DNA of 64,000 nt from Sediminihabitans luteus (GTDB lineage Bacteria > Actinomycetota > Actinomycetes > Actinomycetales > Cellulomonadaceae). The position numbers and the translations under genes are program-made. The notes below the pieces were generated by a model that had not been told where the DNA came from, made no database searches, and was given only the letters and a program-made list of their open reading frames with translations. This document shows, in pieces, positions 1 through 9,810 of the stretch. Each line of letters begins with the position of its first letter. The first letter of the stretch is position 1. The DNA lies in NCBI RefSeq assembly GCF_002797595.1, contig NZ_PGFE01000002.1, positions 1 through 64,000 of the forward strand. The letters are read 5' to 3'.

Positions 1-52
1 CGCCGATGGTACTGCCCTGGAGACGGGGTGGGAGAGTAGGACGCCGCCGGAC
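1..52 (+). rRNA. rrf: 5S ribosomal RNA, 3' end (partial)
   Basis: The first 52 bases read like the 3' half of an actinobacterial 5S rRNA: the ATGGTACTGC segment, the GGGAGAGTAGG loop region and a closing GCCGCCGGAC are in the expected order. The 5' part is outside the window. A strong terminator follows at once, as expected at the end of an rRNA operon. The exact 3' base is uncertain by a few nucleotides. Confidence 0.85.
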
Positions 53-60
53 AACCATTC

Positions 61-96
61 ACCAAAGGCCCACCCCACACGGGGTGGGCCTTTGGT
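61..96 (+). terminator. rRNA operon terminator
   Basis: A perfect 16-bp stem (61-76 with 81-96) around a 4-base ACAC loop lies nine bases after the 5S end. The 3' arm ends in CCTTTGGT and not in a long T run. The 250 bases after it hold no gene before the DUF368 start; a possible -10 TAGAGT is seen at 275-280. Confidence 0.85.
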
Positions 97-344
97 CATA
101 CCCCCGTGCGTGTTGCACGCCGGCCCCCGGGCGGTCCGGGCGGAAGAACTCTCGTGCCTCGACGGCCTGTCTGCCTGAACGATTCGCTCTGCCTGGACGG
201 AGCTGTTCTGCCTGGAGCCGGTCATGTGCACACACCTTTCACACCGCGCAGGCTCGCGGCGATCCGCGTCCGCATAGAGTTCCTGCGTCGAGCGTTCCTG
301 CTCGGCGCGTCGACACGGGCGCAGGCCCGGCAGGAGAGTCAGAG

Positions 345-1457
345 GTGAGCGTGAAGCACGCACGATCGACCGCAGGGGAACGTCGTTCCGGACCGATCGG
401 GTACGGCGTGGACGTCGTGCGCGGTGCGCTCATCGGCACGGCCGAGACGGTCCCCGGTGTCAGCGGCGGAACGATCGCGCTCATGACGGGCGTCTACGAG
501 ACGGTCCTGACGTCCGCCGGGCACCTCCTGTCCGGCGTGCGCATCGCGGTGAGCGACATCGTGCGTGGACGTGGTGTCGACCGGGCCCGCCCCGATCTCT
601 CGCGCGTGGCCTGGAAGGTCCTGATCCCCCTCGCGATCGGCATGGTCGCCGCGCTCCTGGTCATGTCGCACTTCATGGAGCAGTGGGTCGACGAGTACCC
701 CGTCCAGATGCGTGCGCTGTTCTTCGGGCTCGTCCTCGCCTCGCTCTGGGTTCCGGCGTCGATGGCAGCACAGGCCCGCTCGCCGCGCCACGACCGTGAC
801 GGCTGGCACCTGGGCGACTACGGCGTCGCGCTGGTCTCGGCCGTCGGGGCTGCCATCATCGTGAGCCTCCCGCCCTCGCACGTCGAGGCCACCCCCGTCG
901 TGATCGTCGTGGCTGCCGCGATCGCTGTGTCGGCGCTCGTCCTGCCGGGGCTCTCGGGCTCGTTCCTGCTGCTGACCTTCGGCCTCTACGAGCCGACGCT
1001 CGCCGCCGTCAACGACCGGGACCTCGGGTACCTCGGGCTGTTCGCGGTGGGGGCGCTCATCGGCCTCGCGTCGATCGTCAAGCTCCTGCAGTGGCTCCTG
1101 GAGAACCGCCGGCGCGTGACCCTCGTGGTTCTCACCGGCATCATGGCCGGCAGCCTGCGGGCTCTGTGGCCGTGGCAGGACGACGACCGGGGGCTTCTCG
1201 CACCGGGCGACCACCTCGGGATCTCGGTCGTGCTGTTCCTCGTGGGCTTCGGTGTCGTGGCCGCGGGGATCGTCCTCGAGCGCAGGATCACGGGCGAGCC
1301 GATCGGCGAGGCGCTCGACCCGACGCTCGAGCACGCCGCGACGCACGAGCACGCCACCGGTGCCGAGAGCGCCCGCGTCGAGGGAGGCCCGGGGTCCGGG
1401 GGCGTCGCGCAGGGTCCGGGGGAGGCCGGTCGTCGGCCCGGCGACGAGAACCTCTAG
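345..1457 (+). CDS. DUF368 membrane protein, probable polyprenyl-phosphate translocase (PopT type)
   Basis: A 370-residue polytopic membrane protein of the DUF368 family. It has the two family hallmarks: VPGVSGGT near residues 36-43 and LPGLSGSF about 165 residues later, each inside a hydrophobic hairpin. Published work on this family (PopT) assigns recycling of undecaprenyl phosphate across the membrane for wall synthesis; that role is transferred here by family. The GTG at 345 is chosen because AGGAGAG sits eight bases upstream and the protein-like sequence begins there; an open frame reaches further 5' but overlaps the 5S rRNA. The last 60 or so residues are charged, low-complexity and probably disordered. 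It stands alone between the rRNA operon and gatC. Confidence 0.8.
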   Translation: MSVKHARSTAGERRSGPIGYGVDVVRGALIGTAETVPGVSGGTIALMTGVYETVLTSAGHLLSGVRIAVSDIVRGRGVDRARPDLSRVAWKVLIPLAIGMVAALLVMSHFMEQWVDEYPVQMRALFFGLVLASLWVPASMAAQARSPRHDRDGWHLGDYGVALVSAVGAAIIVSLPPSHVEATPVVIVVAAAIAVSALVLPGLSGSFLLLTFGLYEPTLAAVNDRDLGYLGLFAVGALIGLASIVKLLQWLLENRRRVTLVVLTGIMAGSLRALWPWQDDDRGLLAPGDHLGISVVLFLVGFGVVAAGIVLERRITGEPIGEALDPTLEHAATHEHATGAESARVEGGPGSGGVAQGPGEAGRRPGDENL

Positions 1458-1466
1458 ACTGCTGGC

Positions 1467-1763
1467 ATGTCCACCATCTCCCGTGACGAGGTCGCGCGCG
1501 TCGCGGCGCTCGCTCGTATCGACCTGGCTCCGGACGAGGTCGACCGCCTGGCCGGCGAGCTCGACGTGATCGTCGACGCCATCGCCCAGGTCAGCGAGGT
1601 CGCCACTCCCGACGTGCCCGCCACGAGCCACCCGCTGCCCCTGACCAACGTCTACCGTGACGACGTCCCCGCCGAGCCGCTTCCGGTCGCCGACGTGATG
1701 GCCGGCGCCCCGGCGTCCGAGGACGGTCGGTTCCTCGTCCCGCAGATCCTCGGGGAGGAATGA
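1467..1763 (+). CDS. gatC: Asp/Glu-tRNA amidotransferase subunit C
   Basis: A 98-residue protein of normal GatC length, with the family start ([17 protein letters not shown]) and the C-terminal [10 protein letters not shown] motif. GatC stabilises the GatA-GatB interface in the complex that converts misacylated Glu-tRNA(Gln), and sometimes Asp-tRNA(Asn), to the amide form. It begins nine bases after the DUF368 stop and its TGA overlaps the gatA start region, so gatC, gatA and gatB form one tightly coupled operon. No strong Shine-Dalgarno is seen before its ATG. Confidence 0.95.
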   Translation: MSTISRDEVARVAALARIDLAPDEVDRLAGELDVIVDAIAQVSEVATPDVPATSHPLPLTNVYRDDVPAEPLPVADVMAGAPASEDGRFLVPQILGEE

Positions 1764-3280
1764 TGACCCACGACCTGACGCGGCTCAGCGCCGCGGAGAT
1801 GGCCGCGCGCCTGACGGCGGGCGAGATCACGAGCGTCGAGCTCACGCAGGCGCACCTGGACCGGATCGCCGCAGTCGAGGCCGACGTCCACGCGTTCCTG
1901 CACGTCAACGGCGAGGAAGCCCTCGCGACCGCTGCCGACGTCGACGCGCGTCGCGCCGCGGGCGAGGACCTCCACCCGCTCGCGGGCGTGCCGATCGCGA
2001 TCAAGGACGTCGTCGTCACCAAGGGGATGCCGACGACCGCAGGCTCGAAGATCCTCGAGGGCTGGGTGCCGCCGTACGACGCGACGCTCGTCGAGAAGAT
2101 CCGCGCCGCGGGCATGCCGATCCTGGGCAAGACCAACATGGACGAGTTCGCGATGGGCTCGTCGACCGAGCACTCCGCGTACGGCGTGACGCGCAACCCC
2201 TGGGACCTCGGGCGCATCCCCGGCGGCTCGGGCGGTGGCTCGGCGGCCGCCGTCGCGGCCTTCGAGGCGCCGCTCGCGGTCGGGACCGACACGGGCGGGT
2301 CGATCCGTCAGCCCGGTGCCGTCACGGGCACCGTCGGCGTCAAGCCGACGTACGGCGGCATCTCGCGCTACGGCCTCATCGCCATGGCGTCGTCGCTCGA
2401 CCAGGCAGGCCCTGTCACGCGGACCGTGCTCGACTCGGCGCTGCTGCACGAGCTCATGGGCGGGCACGACCCGCGCGACTCGACGTCGATCGACGAGGAC
2501 GTGCCGCCGGTCGTCGACGCCGCACGGCAGGGCGCCGCGGGCGACCTCGCGGGCGTCAGGATCGGCGTCGTGACCGAGCTCAGCGGCGAGGGCTACCAGC
2601 CGGGCGTCAGCGCTCGGTTCGAGGAGTCGCTCGACGTGCTGCGCGGGCTGGGCGCCGAGATCGTCGAGGTCTCGTGCCCCCACTTCGAGTACGCGCTCGG
2701 CGCCTACTACCTGATCATGCCGAGCGAGGCCTCGAGCAACCTCGCGAAGTTCGACGGCATGCGCTTCGGTCTGCGGGTCGAGCCCGAGGAGGGCCCCGTG
2801 ACCGCCGAGCGTGTCATGTCGGCCACGCGTGGCGCCGGCTTCGGTGACGAGGTCAAGCGCCGCGTCATCCTCGGCACGTACGCGCTCTCGGCGGGCTACT
2901 ACGACGCCTACTACGGCAGCGCGCAGAAGGTCCGCACGCTCATCCAGCGCGACTTCGACGCGGCCTTCGAGAAGGTCGACGTGCTCGTCTCGCCGACCGC
3001 GCCGACCACGGCGTTCGAGCTCGGGTCCAAGCTCGACGACCCGCTCGCGATGTACCTCAACGACGTCGCGACGATCCCCGCGAACCTCGCGGGCGTCCCA
3101 GGGCTGTCGGTCCCGAACGGCGTGTCGGACGACGGCCTGCCGGTCGGGTTCCAGATCCTGGCCCCGGCCAAGCAGGACCACCGGATGTACCGCGTGGGCG
3201 CGGCGCTCGAGAACGCGCTGGAGACGACGTGGGGCGGGCCCATCCTGGCCAAGGCCCCCGAGCTGGAGGAGAAGCGATGA
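1763..3280 (+). CDS. gatA: Asp/Glu-tRNA amidotransferase subunit A (amidase)
   Basis: An amidase-signature enzyme of about 505 residues that releases ammonia from glutamine for GatB. The Ser-cisSer-Lys machinery is visible: the lysine in PIAIKDVV near residue 81, the glycine/serine-rich [11 protein letters not shown] near 155 and the nucleophile region DTGGSIRQP near 175. Two adjacent ATG codons (1760 and 1763) are possible; 1763 is chosen because GGAGG ends at 1758, giving workable spacing. The stop overlaps the gatB ATG by four bases (ATGA), a sign of translational coupling. Confidence 0.95.
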   Translation: MTHDLTRLSAAEMAARLTAGEITSVELTQAHLDRIAAVEADVHAFLHVNGEEALATAADVDARRAAGEDLHPLAGVPIAIKDVVVTKGMPTTAGSKILEGWVPPYDATLVEKIRAAGMPILGKTNMDEFAMGSSTEHSAYGVTRNPWDLGRIPGGSGGGSAAAVAAFEAPLAVGTDTGGSIRQPGAVTGTVGVKPTYGGISRYGLIAMASSLDQAGPVTRTVLDSALLHELMGGHDPRDSTSIDEDVPPVVDAARQGAAGDLAGVRIGVVTELSGEGYQPGVSARFEESLDVLRGLGAEIVEVSCPHFEYALGAYYLIMPSEASSNLAKFDGMRFGLRVEPEEGPVTAERVMSATRGAGFGDEVKRRVILGTYALSAGYYDAYYGSAQKVRTLIQRDFDAAFEKVDVLVSPTAPTTAFELGSKLDDPLAMYLNDVATIPANLAGVPGLSVPNGVSDDGLPVGFQILAPAKQDHRMYRVGAALENALETTWGGPILAKAPELEEKR

Positions 3281-4779
3281 GCGCGGCGGTGGATCTCGTC
3301 GGGTACGACGAGGCGGTGCGACGCTACGACCCCGTGATCGGGATCGAGGTGCACGTCGAGCTCGGGACGCGCACCAAGATGTTCTGCGCGGCCGAGGTCG
3401 AGTTCGGTGGCGAGCCGAACACGCAGACGACGCCCGTGTCGCTCGGGCTCCCCGGTGCGCTGCCCGTCGTCAACGGCAAGGCGGTCGAGTCGGCCATCAA
3501 GATCGGTCTCGCGCTCAACTGCCAGATCGCGGAGTCCTGCCGGTTCGCCCGCAAGAACTACTTCTACCCGGACGTCCCGAAGAACTTCCAGACGTCGCAG
3601 TACGACGAGCCGATCGCGTTCGACGGCTACCTCGACGTCGAGCTCGACGACGGCGAGATCTTCCGCGTCGAGATCGAGCGCGCGCACATGGAGGAGGACG
3701 CCGGCAAGAACACCCACGTGGGTGGTTCGGGCGGTCGCATCCACGGCGCCGCGTACTCGCTGGTCGACTACAACCGTGCGGGCATCCCCCTGGTCGAGAT
3801 CGTCACGCGTCCCATCGAGGGCGCCGGGGCGCGTGCGCCCGAGGTGGCGCGCGCGTACGTGCGCGCGCTGCGCGACATCTTCCGCGCCCTCGACGTGTCC
3901 GAGGCCCGCATGGAGCGCGGCAACGTGCGCGCCGACGTCAACCTGTCCCTGCGCGCGACGCCTGACGCGCCCCTCGGCACGCGCACCGAGACCAAGAACG
4001 TGAACTCGTTCCGTTCGGTCGAGCGTGCGGTGCGCTACGAGGTCTCGCGGCAGGCCGCGGTGCTCGACGGCGCGGGCACCGTGATCCAGGAGACGCGCCA
4101 CTGGCACGAGGACACCGGGATCACGACCTCGGGCCGCGTGAAGTCGGACGCCGAGGACTACCGCTACTTCCCCGAGCCGGACCTCGTGCCGGTCGCCCCC
4201 AGCCGTGCATGGGTCGAGGAGATCCGCGCGTCGCTGCCCGAGATGCCGGCCGACCGTCGTCGTCGGCTGCAGGGGGAGTGGGGCTACGCGGACGCGGAGA
4301 TGCGCGACGTCGTCAACGCCGGGGCCGTCGAGATCATCGAGGCCACGGTCGCGGCCGGGTCGAGCGCCGCCGGGGCGCGCAAGTGGTGGATGGGCGAGCT
4401 CGCGCGCAAGGCGAAGACCGACGAGCTCGAGCTCGCGGACCTCCCCGTGACGCCCGAGCAGATCGCGCAGCTCCAGGGTCTGGTCGACTCGGGCCGCATC
4501 AACGACAAGCTCGCGCGCCAGGCGCTCGAGGGCGTCCTGGCGGGCGAGGGCGACCCGGAGCAGGTCGTCGTGGCACGCGGGCTCGAGGTCGTCTCGGACG
4601 ACGGTCCTCTGCTCGAGGCGATCGACGCGGCGCTCGTGGCGCAGCCCGACCTGGTCGAGAAGATCAAGGGCGGCAACATGGGCCCGGTCGGTGCGATCAT
4701 CGGTGCGGTCATGAAGGCGACGCGCGGTCAGGCGGACGCCGGCCGCGTGCGCGAGCTCGTCATGGAACGACTCGGCTGA
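3277..4779 (+). CDS. gatB: Asp/Glu-tRNA amidotransferase subunit B
   Basis: A 500-residue GatB of full length. The N-terminal catalytic cradle carries [16 protein letters not shown] near residue 25, the ATP/metal region with HMEEDAGK near 140, and a C-terminal YqeY-type helical domain ending at residue 500. GatB binds the misacylated tRNA, phosphorylates the glutamyl group and amidates it with ammonia channelled from GatA. The ATG at 3277 overlaps the gatA stop. With gltX at 49900 and a tRNA-Gln at 54488, the window holds most of the indirect Gln-tRNA(Gln) route. Confidence 0.95.
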   Translation: MSAAVDLVGYDEAVRRYDPVIGIEVHVELGTRTKMFCAAEVEFGGEPNTQTTPVSLGLPGALPVVNGKAVESAIKIGLALNCQIAESCRFARKNYFYPDVPKNFQTSQYDEPIAFDGYLDVELDDGEIFRVEIERAHMEEDAGKNTHVGGSGGRIHGAAYSLVDYNRAGIPLVEIVTRPIEGAGARAPEVARAYVRALRDIFRALDVSEARMERGNVRADVNLSLRATPDAPLGTRTETKNVNSFRSVERAVRYEVSRQAAVLDGAGTVIQETRHWHEDTGITTSGRVKSDAEDYRYFPEPDLVPVAPSRAWVEEIRASLPEMPADRRRRLQGEWGYADAEMRDVVNAGAVEIIEATVAAGSSAAGARKWWMGELARKAKTDELELADLPVTPEQIAQLQGLVDSGRINDKLARQALEGVLAGEGDPEQVVVARGLEVVSDDGPLLEAIDAALVAQPDLVEKIKGGNMGPVGAIIGAVMKATRGQADAGRVRELVMERLG

Positions 4780-4827
4780 CGCGTCCGCGCACCGAGCCAG
4801 CAGCGAGAGAACGAGGGCGGTACCCCG

Positions 4828-5403
4828 ATGACGCGTGGACCCGTGGTCCAGGGCGAGATGATGCGCCTGCGACCCATGGAGGCGCGTGACGCCGACAGGC
4901 TCTGGGAGTCCCTGCAGGACCCCGAGGGCATGTGGCAGACCGGGACGACCCGCTCGTTCGAGCGGTCGGAGATCGACGCCTGGGCGGCGACGGTCTCCGA
5001 CCGCGAGGGGCGCTACGACTGGGCGATCACGCCCGGCGCGCTGCGCGACGGCGAGCCGCTGAGCGACGAGCTCATCGGCGAGATCGTGCTCAACGAGGTC
5101 GACGAGACGCTGCGCTCGGCGAACCTGCGCCTGCAGCTGCTGCCCAACTACCGGGGCCGCGGCTACGGCCGCGAGGCGATCCACCGGGTGCTGGGGTTCG
5201 CGTTCGCCCCGGCGCCCGACGGGCTCGGGCTGCACCGGGTCGAGCTCGACGTGCTGAGCATCAACCCCCGCGCCCGCATGCTCTACGAGTCGCTCGGGTT
5301 CCGCGAGGAGGGGCGTCGTCGTGACGCCTACCGCGACGGCGACGGGTTCTGCGACGCCGTCATGATGAGCATCCTCGAGGACGAGTTCCGCGCAGGGCTC
5401 TGA
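4828..5403 (+). CDS. GNAT acetyltransferase, RimJ/RimL type
   Basis: A 191-residue GNAT-fold protein. The acetyl-CoA loop reads NYRGRGYGREA near residues 109-119, followed by the RVELDVLSINPRARMLYESLGF segment typical of RimJ/RimL N-acetyltransferases. The acceptor is not evident: it could be a protein N-terminus or a small molecule. It begins 48 bases after gatB on the same strand and may be read through from the gat operon. A run of repeats follows its stop. Confidence 0.75.
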   Translation: MTRGPVVQGEMMRLRPMEARDADRLWESLQDPEGMWQTGTTRSFERSEIDAWAATVSDREGRYDWAITPGALRDGEPLSDELIGEIVLNEVDETLRSANLRLQLLPNYRGRGYGREAIHRVLGFAFAPAPDGLGLHRVELDVLSINPRARMLYESLGFREEGRRRDAYRDGDGFCDAVMMSILEDEFRAGL

Positions 5404-5479
5404 CCGCGCTCGTCCCGCCCCCGAGCGCCTGACCTGGCGAGCCGGACCGCTCCGCGTCCAGCACTCCGCTTCCCGCGCC

Positions 5480-5521
5480 TGGCGTGCGGTATCTGGCGTG
5501 CAGTATCTGGCGTCCAGTACC
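5480..5521. repeat. 14-bp tandem repeat, three copies
   Basis: Three 14-base units follow one another (5480-5493, 5494-5507, 5508-5521) with the pattern TGGCGTGCGGTATC and one to three changes per copy. They lie in the convergent gap between the GNAT and the photolyase, which holds no gene. Confidence 0.85.
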
Positions 5522-5527
5522 TCGGGT

Positions 5528-5569
5528 CCGGAGCCCGGAGCCCGGAGCCCGGAGCCCGGAGCCCGGAGC
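5528..5569. repeat. 7-bp tandem repeat, six perfect copies
   Basis: The unit CCGGAGC is repeated six times without change, starting six bases after the 14-bp array. The two arrays together fill much of the 5404-5595 gap between convergent genes. A simple-sequence tract of this kind is prone to slippage and is a good strain marker. Confidence 0.9.
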
Positions 5570-5595
5570 CGCGCACCCAAGTCCCGCAGGGCACC

Positions 5596-7074
5596 TCAGC
5601 GGTCCGGGTCCGCCGACCCTCGCGCGCGGTGGAAGTCGTCGAGCGCGACGCGCCGCTCGTGCGCGTGGTCCACGATCGGTGCCGGGTACGGGTCAGGGTG
5701 GCGCGGACCCGACGCCGGCGAGCCGTCGGCGTCACGGCGCGGGCCCGGGTCGTCGTCCTCGACCGAGCGGTCCGCGGCCGCGAACAGGTCGTCGGGTGCG
5801 TCGTCGGCGCGGTGCTTCCAGGGTTCGTGCACGGCCTTGCCTCGCAGCGCCCGCAGCTCGGGCACCCAGCGGCGCACGTAGTCGCCGTCGGGGTCGAACC
5901 GCAGGCCCTGCGCCACCGGGTTGAACACCCGGAAGTACGGTGCGGCATCGCGTCCGGTCCCGGCGACCCACTGCCAGTTGAGCTGGTTCTGCGGCACGTC
6001 GCCGTCGACGAGGTGCGCCATGAAGTGCGCCGCGCCGCGCTGCCACGGCAGGTGCAGGTCCTTGACGAGGAACGACGCGACGACCATGCGCACGCGGTTG
6101 TGCATCCATCCCGTGGCGAGCAGCTGCCGCATGCCGGCGTCGACGAACGGGTAGCCGGTGCGCCCGCGCGCCCAGGCCTCGAACGCGGCGTCGGCGTCGG
6201 GCCCGTCGGCCCACGCGTCGTCGGGCACGACGGCGCGCAGCGACTCCGAGGACGCCTCGGGATGGTGGTGCAGCACGTCGGCGTGGAACTCGCGCCAGGC
6301 CAGCTCCGAGCGGAACGTCGCGACGTCGTCCGCGGGAGCGCCGTCGGCCTGGGCCGCGGCGAGGTCGGCGAGGAGCGTGCGGGCGTGGATCTCGCCCCAC
6401 TTGAGGTGGACCGAGAGCATCGAGGTCCCGTCGAGGTCGGCGCGGTCCCGGGCCTCGCCGTACCCGGCGAGCCCGTCGTCGAGGAACTCCCGCCAGCGGG
6501 CGAGGGCCGCGGCCTCGCCCGCCTCGGGCAGGTCGGCCGACGTCGCCGGGACCGCGGGCAGGCCGTCGGAGCGGACGTCGGCCCACGTGACCTCGGGCCG
6601 GGGTGCGGGCGCGCGCCAGCCGTGGTCGAGCCACGCCCGACGGAAGGGCGTGAACACCTGGTACGGCGTCCCGCCGCCCGTGCGCACGCGGCCGGGGGAG
6701 ACCGCGTACGGCGACCCGGTCGCCACGAGCCGCACGTCCAGCTCGGCGAGTCGTGCCGCGACGTCACGGTCCCGCCGCCGCCCGGCGGGCTCGTGGCCGG
6801 CCGAGACGTGCACCTCGCTCGCCCCGACCTCGCGCGCGAGCGCGGGCACGACCTCGCGGGGGTCGCCCCGGCGCACCACGAGCCGCCCGCCCGTCGCGTC
6901 GTCGAGCGCGGCGAGCGACCGGGCGAGGTGCGAGCGCCGGTTGGCCGACGCCGCCGGCCACAGCGCGTCGTCGAGCACGTAGAGCGGGACGACGGGGGCG
7001 CCGTCCGCCACCGCCGCGACGAGCGCGGGGTGGTCGTCCAGGCGCAGGTCACGACGGAACCAGAGGATCGACAC
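5596..7074 (-). CDS. phr: Deoxyribodipyrimidine photolyase (class I cryptochrome/photolyase family)
   Basis: A protein of about 492 residues that repairs UV-induced cyclobutane dimers using light. The N-terminal alpha/beta domain starts SILWFRRDLRLDDHPAL, the classic photolyase opening. The FAD-binding helical domain carries TGYPFVDAGMRQL and GWMHNRVRM, then NQLNWQWVAGTGRDAAPYF with the tryptophans used in electron transfer. The GTG at 7074 is chosen because family homology begins right after it; an ATG at 7155 would add 27 unlikely residues. The C-terminal 60 residues are Asp/Pro-rich. It is divergent from the POT transporter, with about 110 bases between. Confidence 0.92.
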   Translation of the reverse strand: MSILWFRRDLRLDDHPALVAAVADGAPVVPLYVLDDALWPAASANRRSHLARSLAALDDATGGRLVVRRGDPREVVPALAREVGASEVHVSAGHEPAGRRRDRDVAARLAELDVRLVATGSPYAVSPGRVRTGGGTPYQVFTPFRRAWLDHGWRAPAPRPEVTWADVRSDGLPAVPATSADLPEAGEAAALARWREFLDDGLAGYGEARDRADLDGTSMLSVHLKWGEIHARTLLADLAAAQADGAPADDVATFRSELAWREFHADVLHHHPEASSESLRAVVPDDAWADGPDADAAFEAWARGRTGYPFVDAGMRQLLATGWMHNRVRMVVASFLVKDLHLPWQRGAAHFMAHLVDGDVPQNQLNWQWVAGTGRDAAPYFRVFNPVAQGLRFDPDGDYVRRWVPELRALRGKAVHEPWKHRADDAPDDLFAAADRSVEDDDPGPRRDADGSPASGPRHPDPYPAPIVDHAHERRVALDDFHRARGSADPDR

Positions 7075-7184
7075 CCCGACACGGTAGGACGTCGCCCGGC
7101 CGGTCGCCGTCCGACGGCGGACGAACCCCGGGGCGGGGTGCGTGTCCGGTCGCACGAGGGCGGGCCCGGTGCCAGAGTTCCCCT

Positions 7185-8804
7185 ATGACGCACTCAGGCG
7201 CCGTGCCCGCAGAGCCCGCGGGGCGACCCGTCCACGACGACGACCGGGGGTTCTTCGGGCACCCGCGCGGTCTCATGACGCTGTTCACCACCGAGATGTG
7301 GGAACGGTTCAGCTACTACGGCATGCGCGCGATCCTGCTGTACTACCTGACCGACACGGCGGCCAACGGCGGGCTCGGGTTCGACACGACCACGGGCGAG
7401 GCGTTCGTCGCGGTCTACGGCACGTCGGTGTACCTGCTGTCGATCGTCGGCGGGTGGCTCGCCGACCGCGTGATCGGCGCACGCCGGTCAGTGCTGTGGG
7501 GCGGGTTGATCATCGCGGCGGGGCACGTGCTGCTGACGATCCCCGGCTACGGGTTCTCGATGTCCGGCATCGCGTGCGTCGCGCTCGGCACCGGCCTGCT
7601 CAAGCCCAACGTGTCGTCGATGGTCGGCGAGCTGTACGCGCGCGACGACGAGCGCCGCGACCCCGCGTTCTCGATCTTCTACATGGGCATCAACATCGGC
7701 TCGTTCACGGCGCCGTTCCTCGTCGGGATCGCCGAGCGATGGGGCGGCTACCACGCGGGCTTCTCGGTCGCGGCGGTCGGCATGGGGATCGCGCTCGTGT
7801 TCTTCGTGCTGGGAGGTCGCTACCTGGGCGACGCGGGCACCGACGTGCCGAACCCGATCACGCCCGAGGAGCGGCCCGCGGTGATCCGCCTGGGCCTGGT
7901 CGTGGTCGGGGCGATCCTCGTCGCGACCGCGATCGCGGTGGTCGTCGCGGGCGGGTTCGGGGTCGACGTCTTCATCGACGCGACGTCGTACCTCGCGCTC
8001 GCGGTGCCGGTCGTGCTGCTCACGGTCATGTACCGCTCGAAGCGCGTGACCGACATCGAGCGCCCGCGCGTGCTCGCGTACATCCCGCTGTTCGTCGCGG
8101 CGATGCTCTTCTGGATGATCTTCGAGCAGGCCGCGACGACGCTCGCGACGTTCGCGAAGGAGCGCACCGACCTGGACCTGTGGGGGATCGAGCTCTCGCC
8201 GTCGTTCTTCCAGTCGATCAACCCCGCGTCGATCATCCTCCTGGCGCCCGTGTTCGCGTGGATCTGGACCAGGACGGGCGACCGGCCGCCGACGGCCTAC
8301 AAGTTCGTGATCGGCCTCGCGCTCGCCGCGACGTCGTTCCTGTTCCTCTCCGCGGCGTCGGCCCACTTCTCGGGCACGCTCGCCCCGCCGTGGGTGCTCG
8401 TGACCGTCTACGTGATCCAGACCCTCGGCGAGCTGTGCCTGTCGCCCGTGGGCCTGGCCGCGACGACGTTGCTCGCGCCCAAGGCTTTCCGCGGCCAGGC
8501 CATGGCGCTGTGGTTCCTCGCGTCGGCTGCCGGCCAGGCGATCACGGCGCAGACGATCGAGGCGACCGAGGGCGTGTCGGACACCGCCTACTTCGGCTGG
8601 ATCGGTGTCGTGGCGATGGTCTTCGCGGGGATCCTGCTGCTGCTCGCGCCGTGGGTCACGCGGCACATCAAGCACGCCGACGAGCTCGAGCGGGCCGCGG
8701 CGTCGGCCGCCCCCGAGGGGGCGGCCGGCGACGAGGGCTTCGGCGGCAGCGAGGGCGGCCAGGGCTCGACGGGCCCCGGCGGTCCTGCGGGCCCGAAGGC
8801 CTGA
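7185..8804 (+). CDS. POT family proton-coupled di/tripeptide transporter
   Basis: A 539-residue major-facilitator protein of the PTR2/POT family that imports small peptides with protons. It has the proton-coupling [10 protein letters not shown] motif at about residues 37-46, the first PTR2 signature [15 protein letters not shown] and the second, FYMGINIGS, near 165. Twelve to fourteen hydrophobic segments are visible. The ATG at 7185 is the first codon of recognisable sequence. The tail of about 40 residues is Gly/Ala/Ser-rich. It is divergent from the photolyase and convergent with the DoxX-like gene, only four bases from its stop. Confidence 0.88.
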   Translation: MTHSGAVPAEPAGRPVHDDDRGFFGHPRGLMTLFTTEMWERFSYYGMRAILLYYLTDTAANGGLGFDTTTGEAFVAVYGTSVYLLSIVGGWLADRVIGARRSVLWGGLIIAAGHVLLTIPGYGFSMSGIACVALGTGLLKPNVSSMVGELYARDDERRDPAFSIFYMGINIGSFTAPFLVGIAERWGGYHAGFSVAAVGMGIALVFFVLGGRYLGDAGTDVPNPITPEERPAVIRLGLVVVGAILVATAIAVVVAGGFGVDVFIDATSYLALAVPVVLLTVMYRSKRVTDIERPRVLAYIPLFVAAMLFWMIFEQAATTLATFAKERTDLDLWGIELSPSFFQSINPASIILLAPVFAWIWTRTGDRPPTAYKFVIGLALAATSFLFLSAASAHFSGTLAPPWVLVTVYVIQTLGELCLSPVGLAATTLLAPKAFRGQAMALWFLASAAGQAITAQTIEATEGVSDTAYFGWIGVVAMVFAGILLLLAPWVTRHIKHADELERAAASAAPEGAAGDEGFGGSEGGQGSTGPGGPAGPKA

Positions 8805-8808
8805 GCGG

Positions 8809-9426
8809 TCAGCGCATCCAGCCGCGCGCGCCGGGGATCCCGGAGCCGGCCCACGCGCGGCCCAGGCCCCAGCGGTCGCCCGCGCGCGTCGCCGCCATGG
8901 CGACGACCGCGATCGCCACGAGCACGTGCTCGTCGACGATCGGGTTGTGCGAGCCCGGCGCGACGGGCCACGCCGTGACCCACAGCAGTGCCATGAGCGC
9001 GACGCCCGAGCACGCGGCGACGCGCAGGCCGATCCCGAGGAGCAGGGCGAGACCGGTCGCGAGCATGCCGAGCATGAACGCCCAGTCGGTCACGGGTCCC
9101 GCCATCGACGCGAAGACGTCGGCCGCGGGGCCCGAGACGTTCGCGAGGTAGCCCTGGGTGGGCGGTGCGCCGGCGACCCAGGCGCGCTCGGACGGCGTGG
9201 CGTACCCGAGCCCGAAGGTCTTGTCGGCCACGGGCCACAGGAACACGACCGCGAGCGCGATGCGCAGCAGCGCGACCGAGCGTGGCGGGAGCGCGGTCGT
9301 CCCGGGCTCGGCGGCGTGCACGGTCCGGCCCGTCGGGTCGTCCTGCGGGGCCGTGGCGGTGGCGGGTGCCGGGCGGTCGGTGGCCGGGGCGGGCGTCTGG
9401 CGGCCGGTCAGGGTCTCGTCGCTCAT
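8809..9426 (-). CDS. DoxX-like integral membrane protein
   Basis: A 205-residue protein with a 50-residue Pro/Ala/Thr-rich N-terminus followed by four hydrophobic helices ([21 protein letters not shown] begins the first). This layout fits DoxX/DoxD-like membrane proteins, linked in some organisms to quinone or thiosulfate redox chemistry; no specific reaction can be read here. The ATG at 9426 is preferred over an earlier in-frame one because GAGGAG sits just upstream. It stands alone, convergent with the peptide transporter. Confidence 0.6.
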   Translation of the reverse strand: MSDETLTGRQTPAPATDRPAPATATAPQDDPTGRTVHAAEPGTTALPPRSVALLRIALAVVFLWPVADKTFGLGYATPSERAWVAGAPPTQGYLANVSGPAADVFASMAGPVTDWAFMLGMLATGLALLLGIGLRVAACSGVALMALLWVTAWPVAPGSHNPIVDEHVLVAIAVVAMAATRAGDRWGLGRAWAGSGIPGARGWMR

Positions 9427-9810
9427 GTGCTCCTCGTTCCGTGGGTGGGCGTCCCGCGGCACGCAGGTCCCGGACGGTCGCCGGGTGGTGCGTGCCGCAG
9501 GGGTCGCGTCACCGTCGCACGGCGATCCATCCCTTTCAAGGCATTCATGCCGGTTGCAGTGTTTTCACGCACGCAGTCGGCGGAGTCCCCGCATGCGGGG
9601 TTTCGCCTAGGTCGGACGACGGCGCCCGGGCACCCCGGGTCGGATGGCGGACGTCCGCCCGAGCACCCGTCGGGCGGACGTAGGCTGTCGGGGCCGCGCC
9701 ACGCGCGGTGGTGCCGGACGCTCCAGGCCCGCCCTGCGGCGTCCGACCCGAGCCACGCTCGCCACGGTCGTGCCGTGGCGGAGGAACCGCTTGTCGAAGG
9801 AGCAGTCACC
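9427..9810. other. Intergenic stretch upstream of ilvD (long type)
   Basis: This 384-base divergent gap holds no gene that I can support. It contains an AT-richer segment around 9525-9570 that may carry a promoter and a palindrome CCCCGCATGCGGGG (9587-9600) followed by TTT. No leader peptide rich in Ile, Leu or Val is visible, unlike the gaps before ilvB and cimA. The ilvD ribosome-binding site GAAGGAG lies at 9796-9802. Confidence 0.5.

Noticed and set aside
2911-5580. An 889-codon open frame on the minus strand
   Set aside because: It lies antisense to the gat operon, whose products are certain.
9587-9607. Intrinsic terminator upstream of ilvD as part of an attenuator
   Set aside because: The palindrome has only TTT after it and no branched-chain leader peptide is seen upstream.
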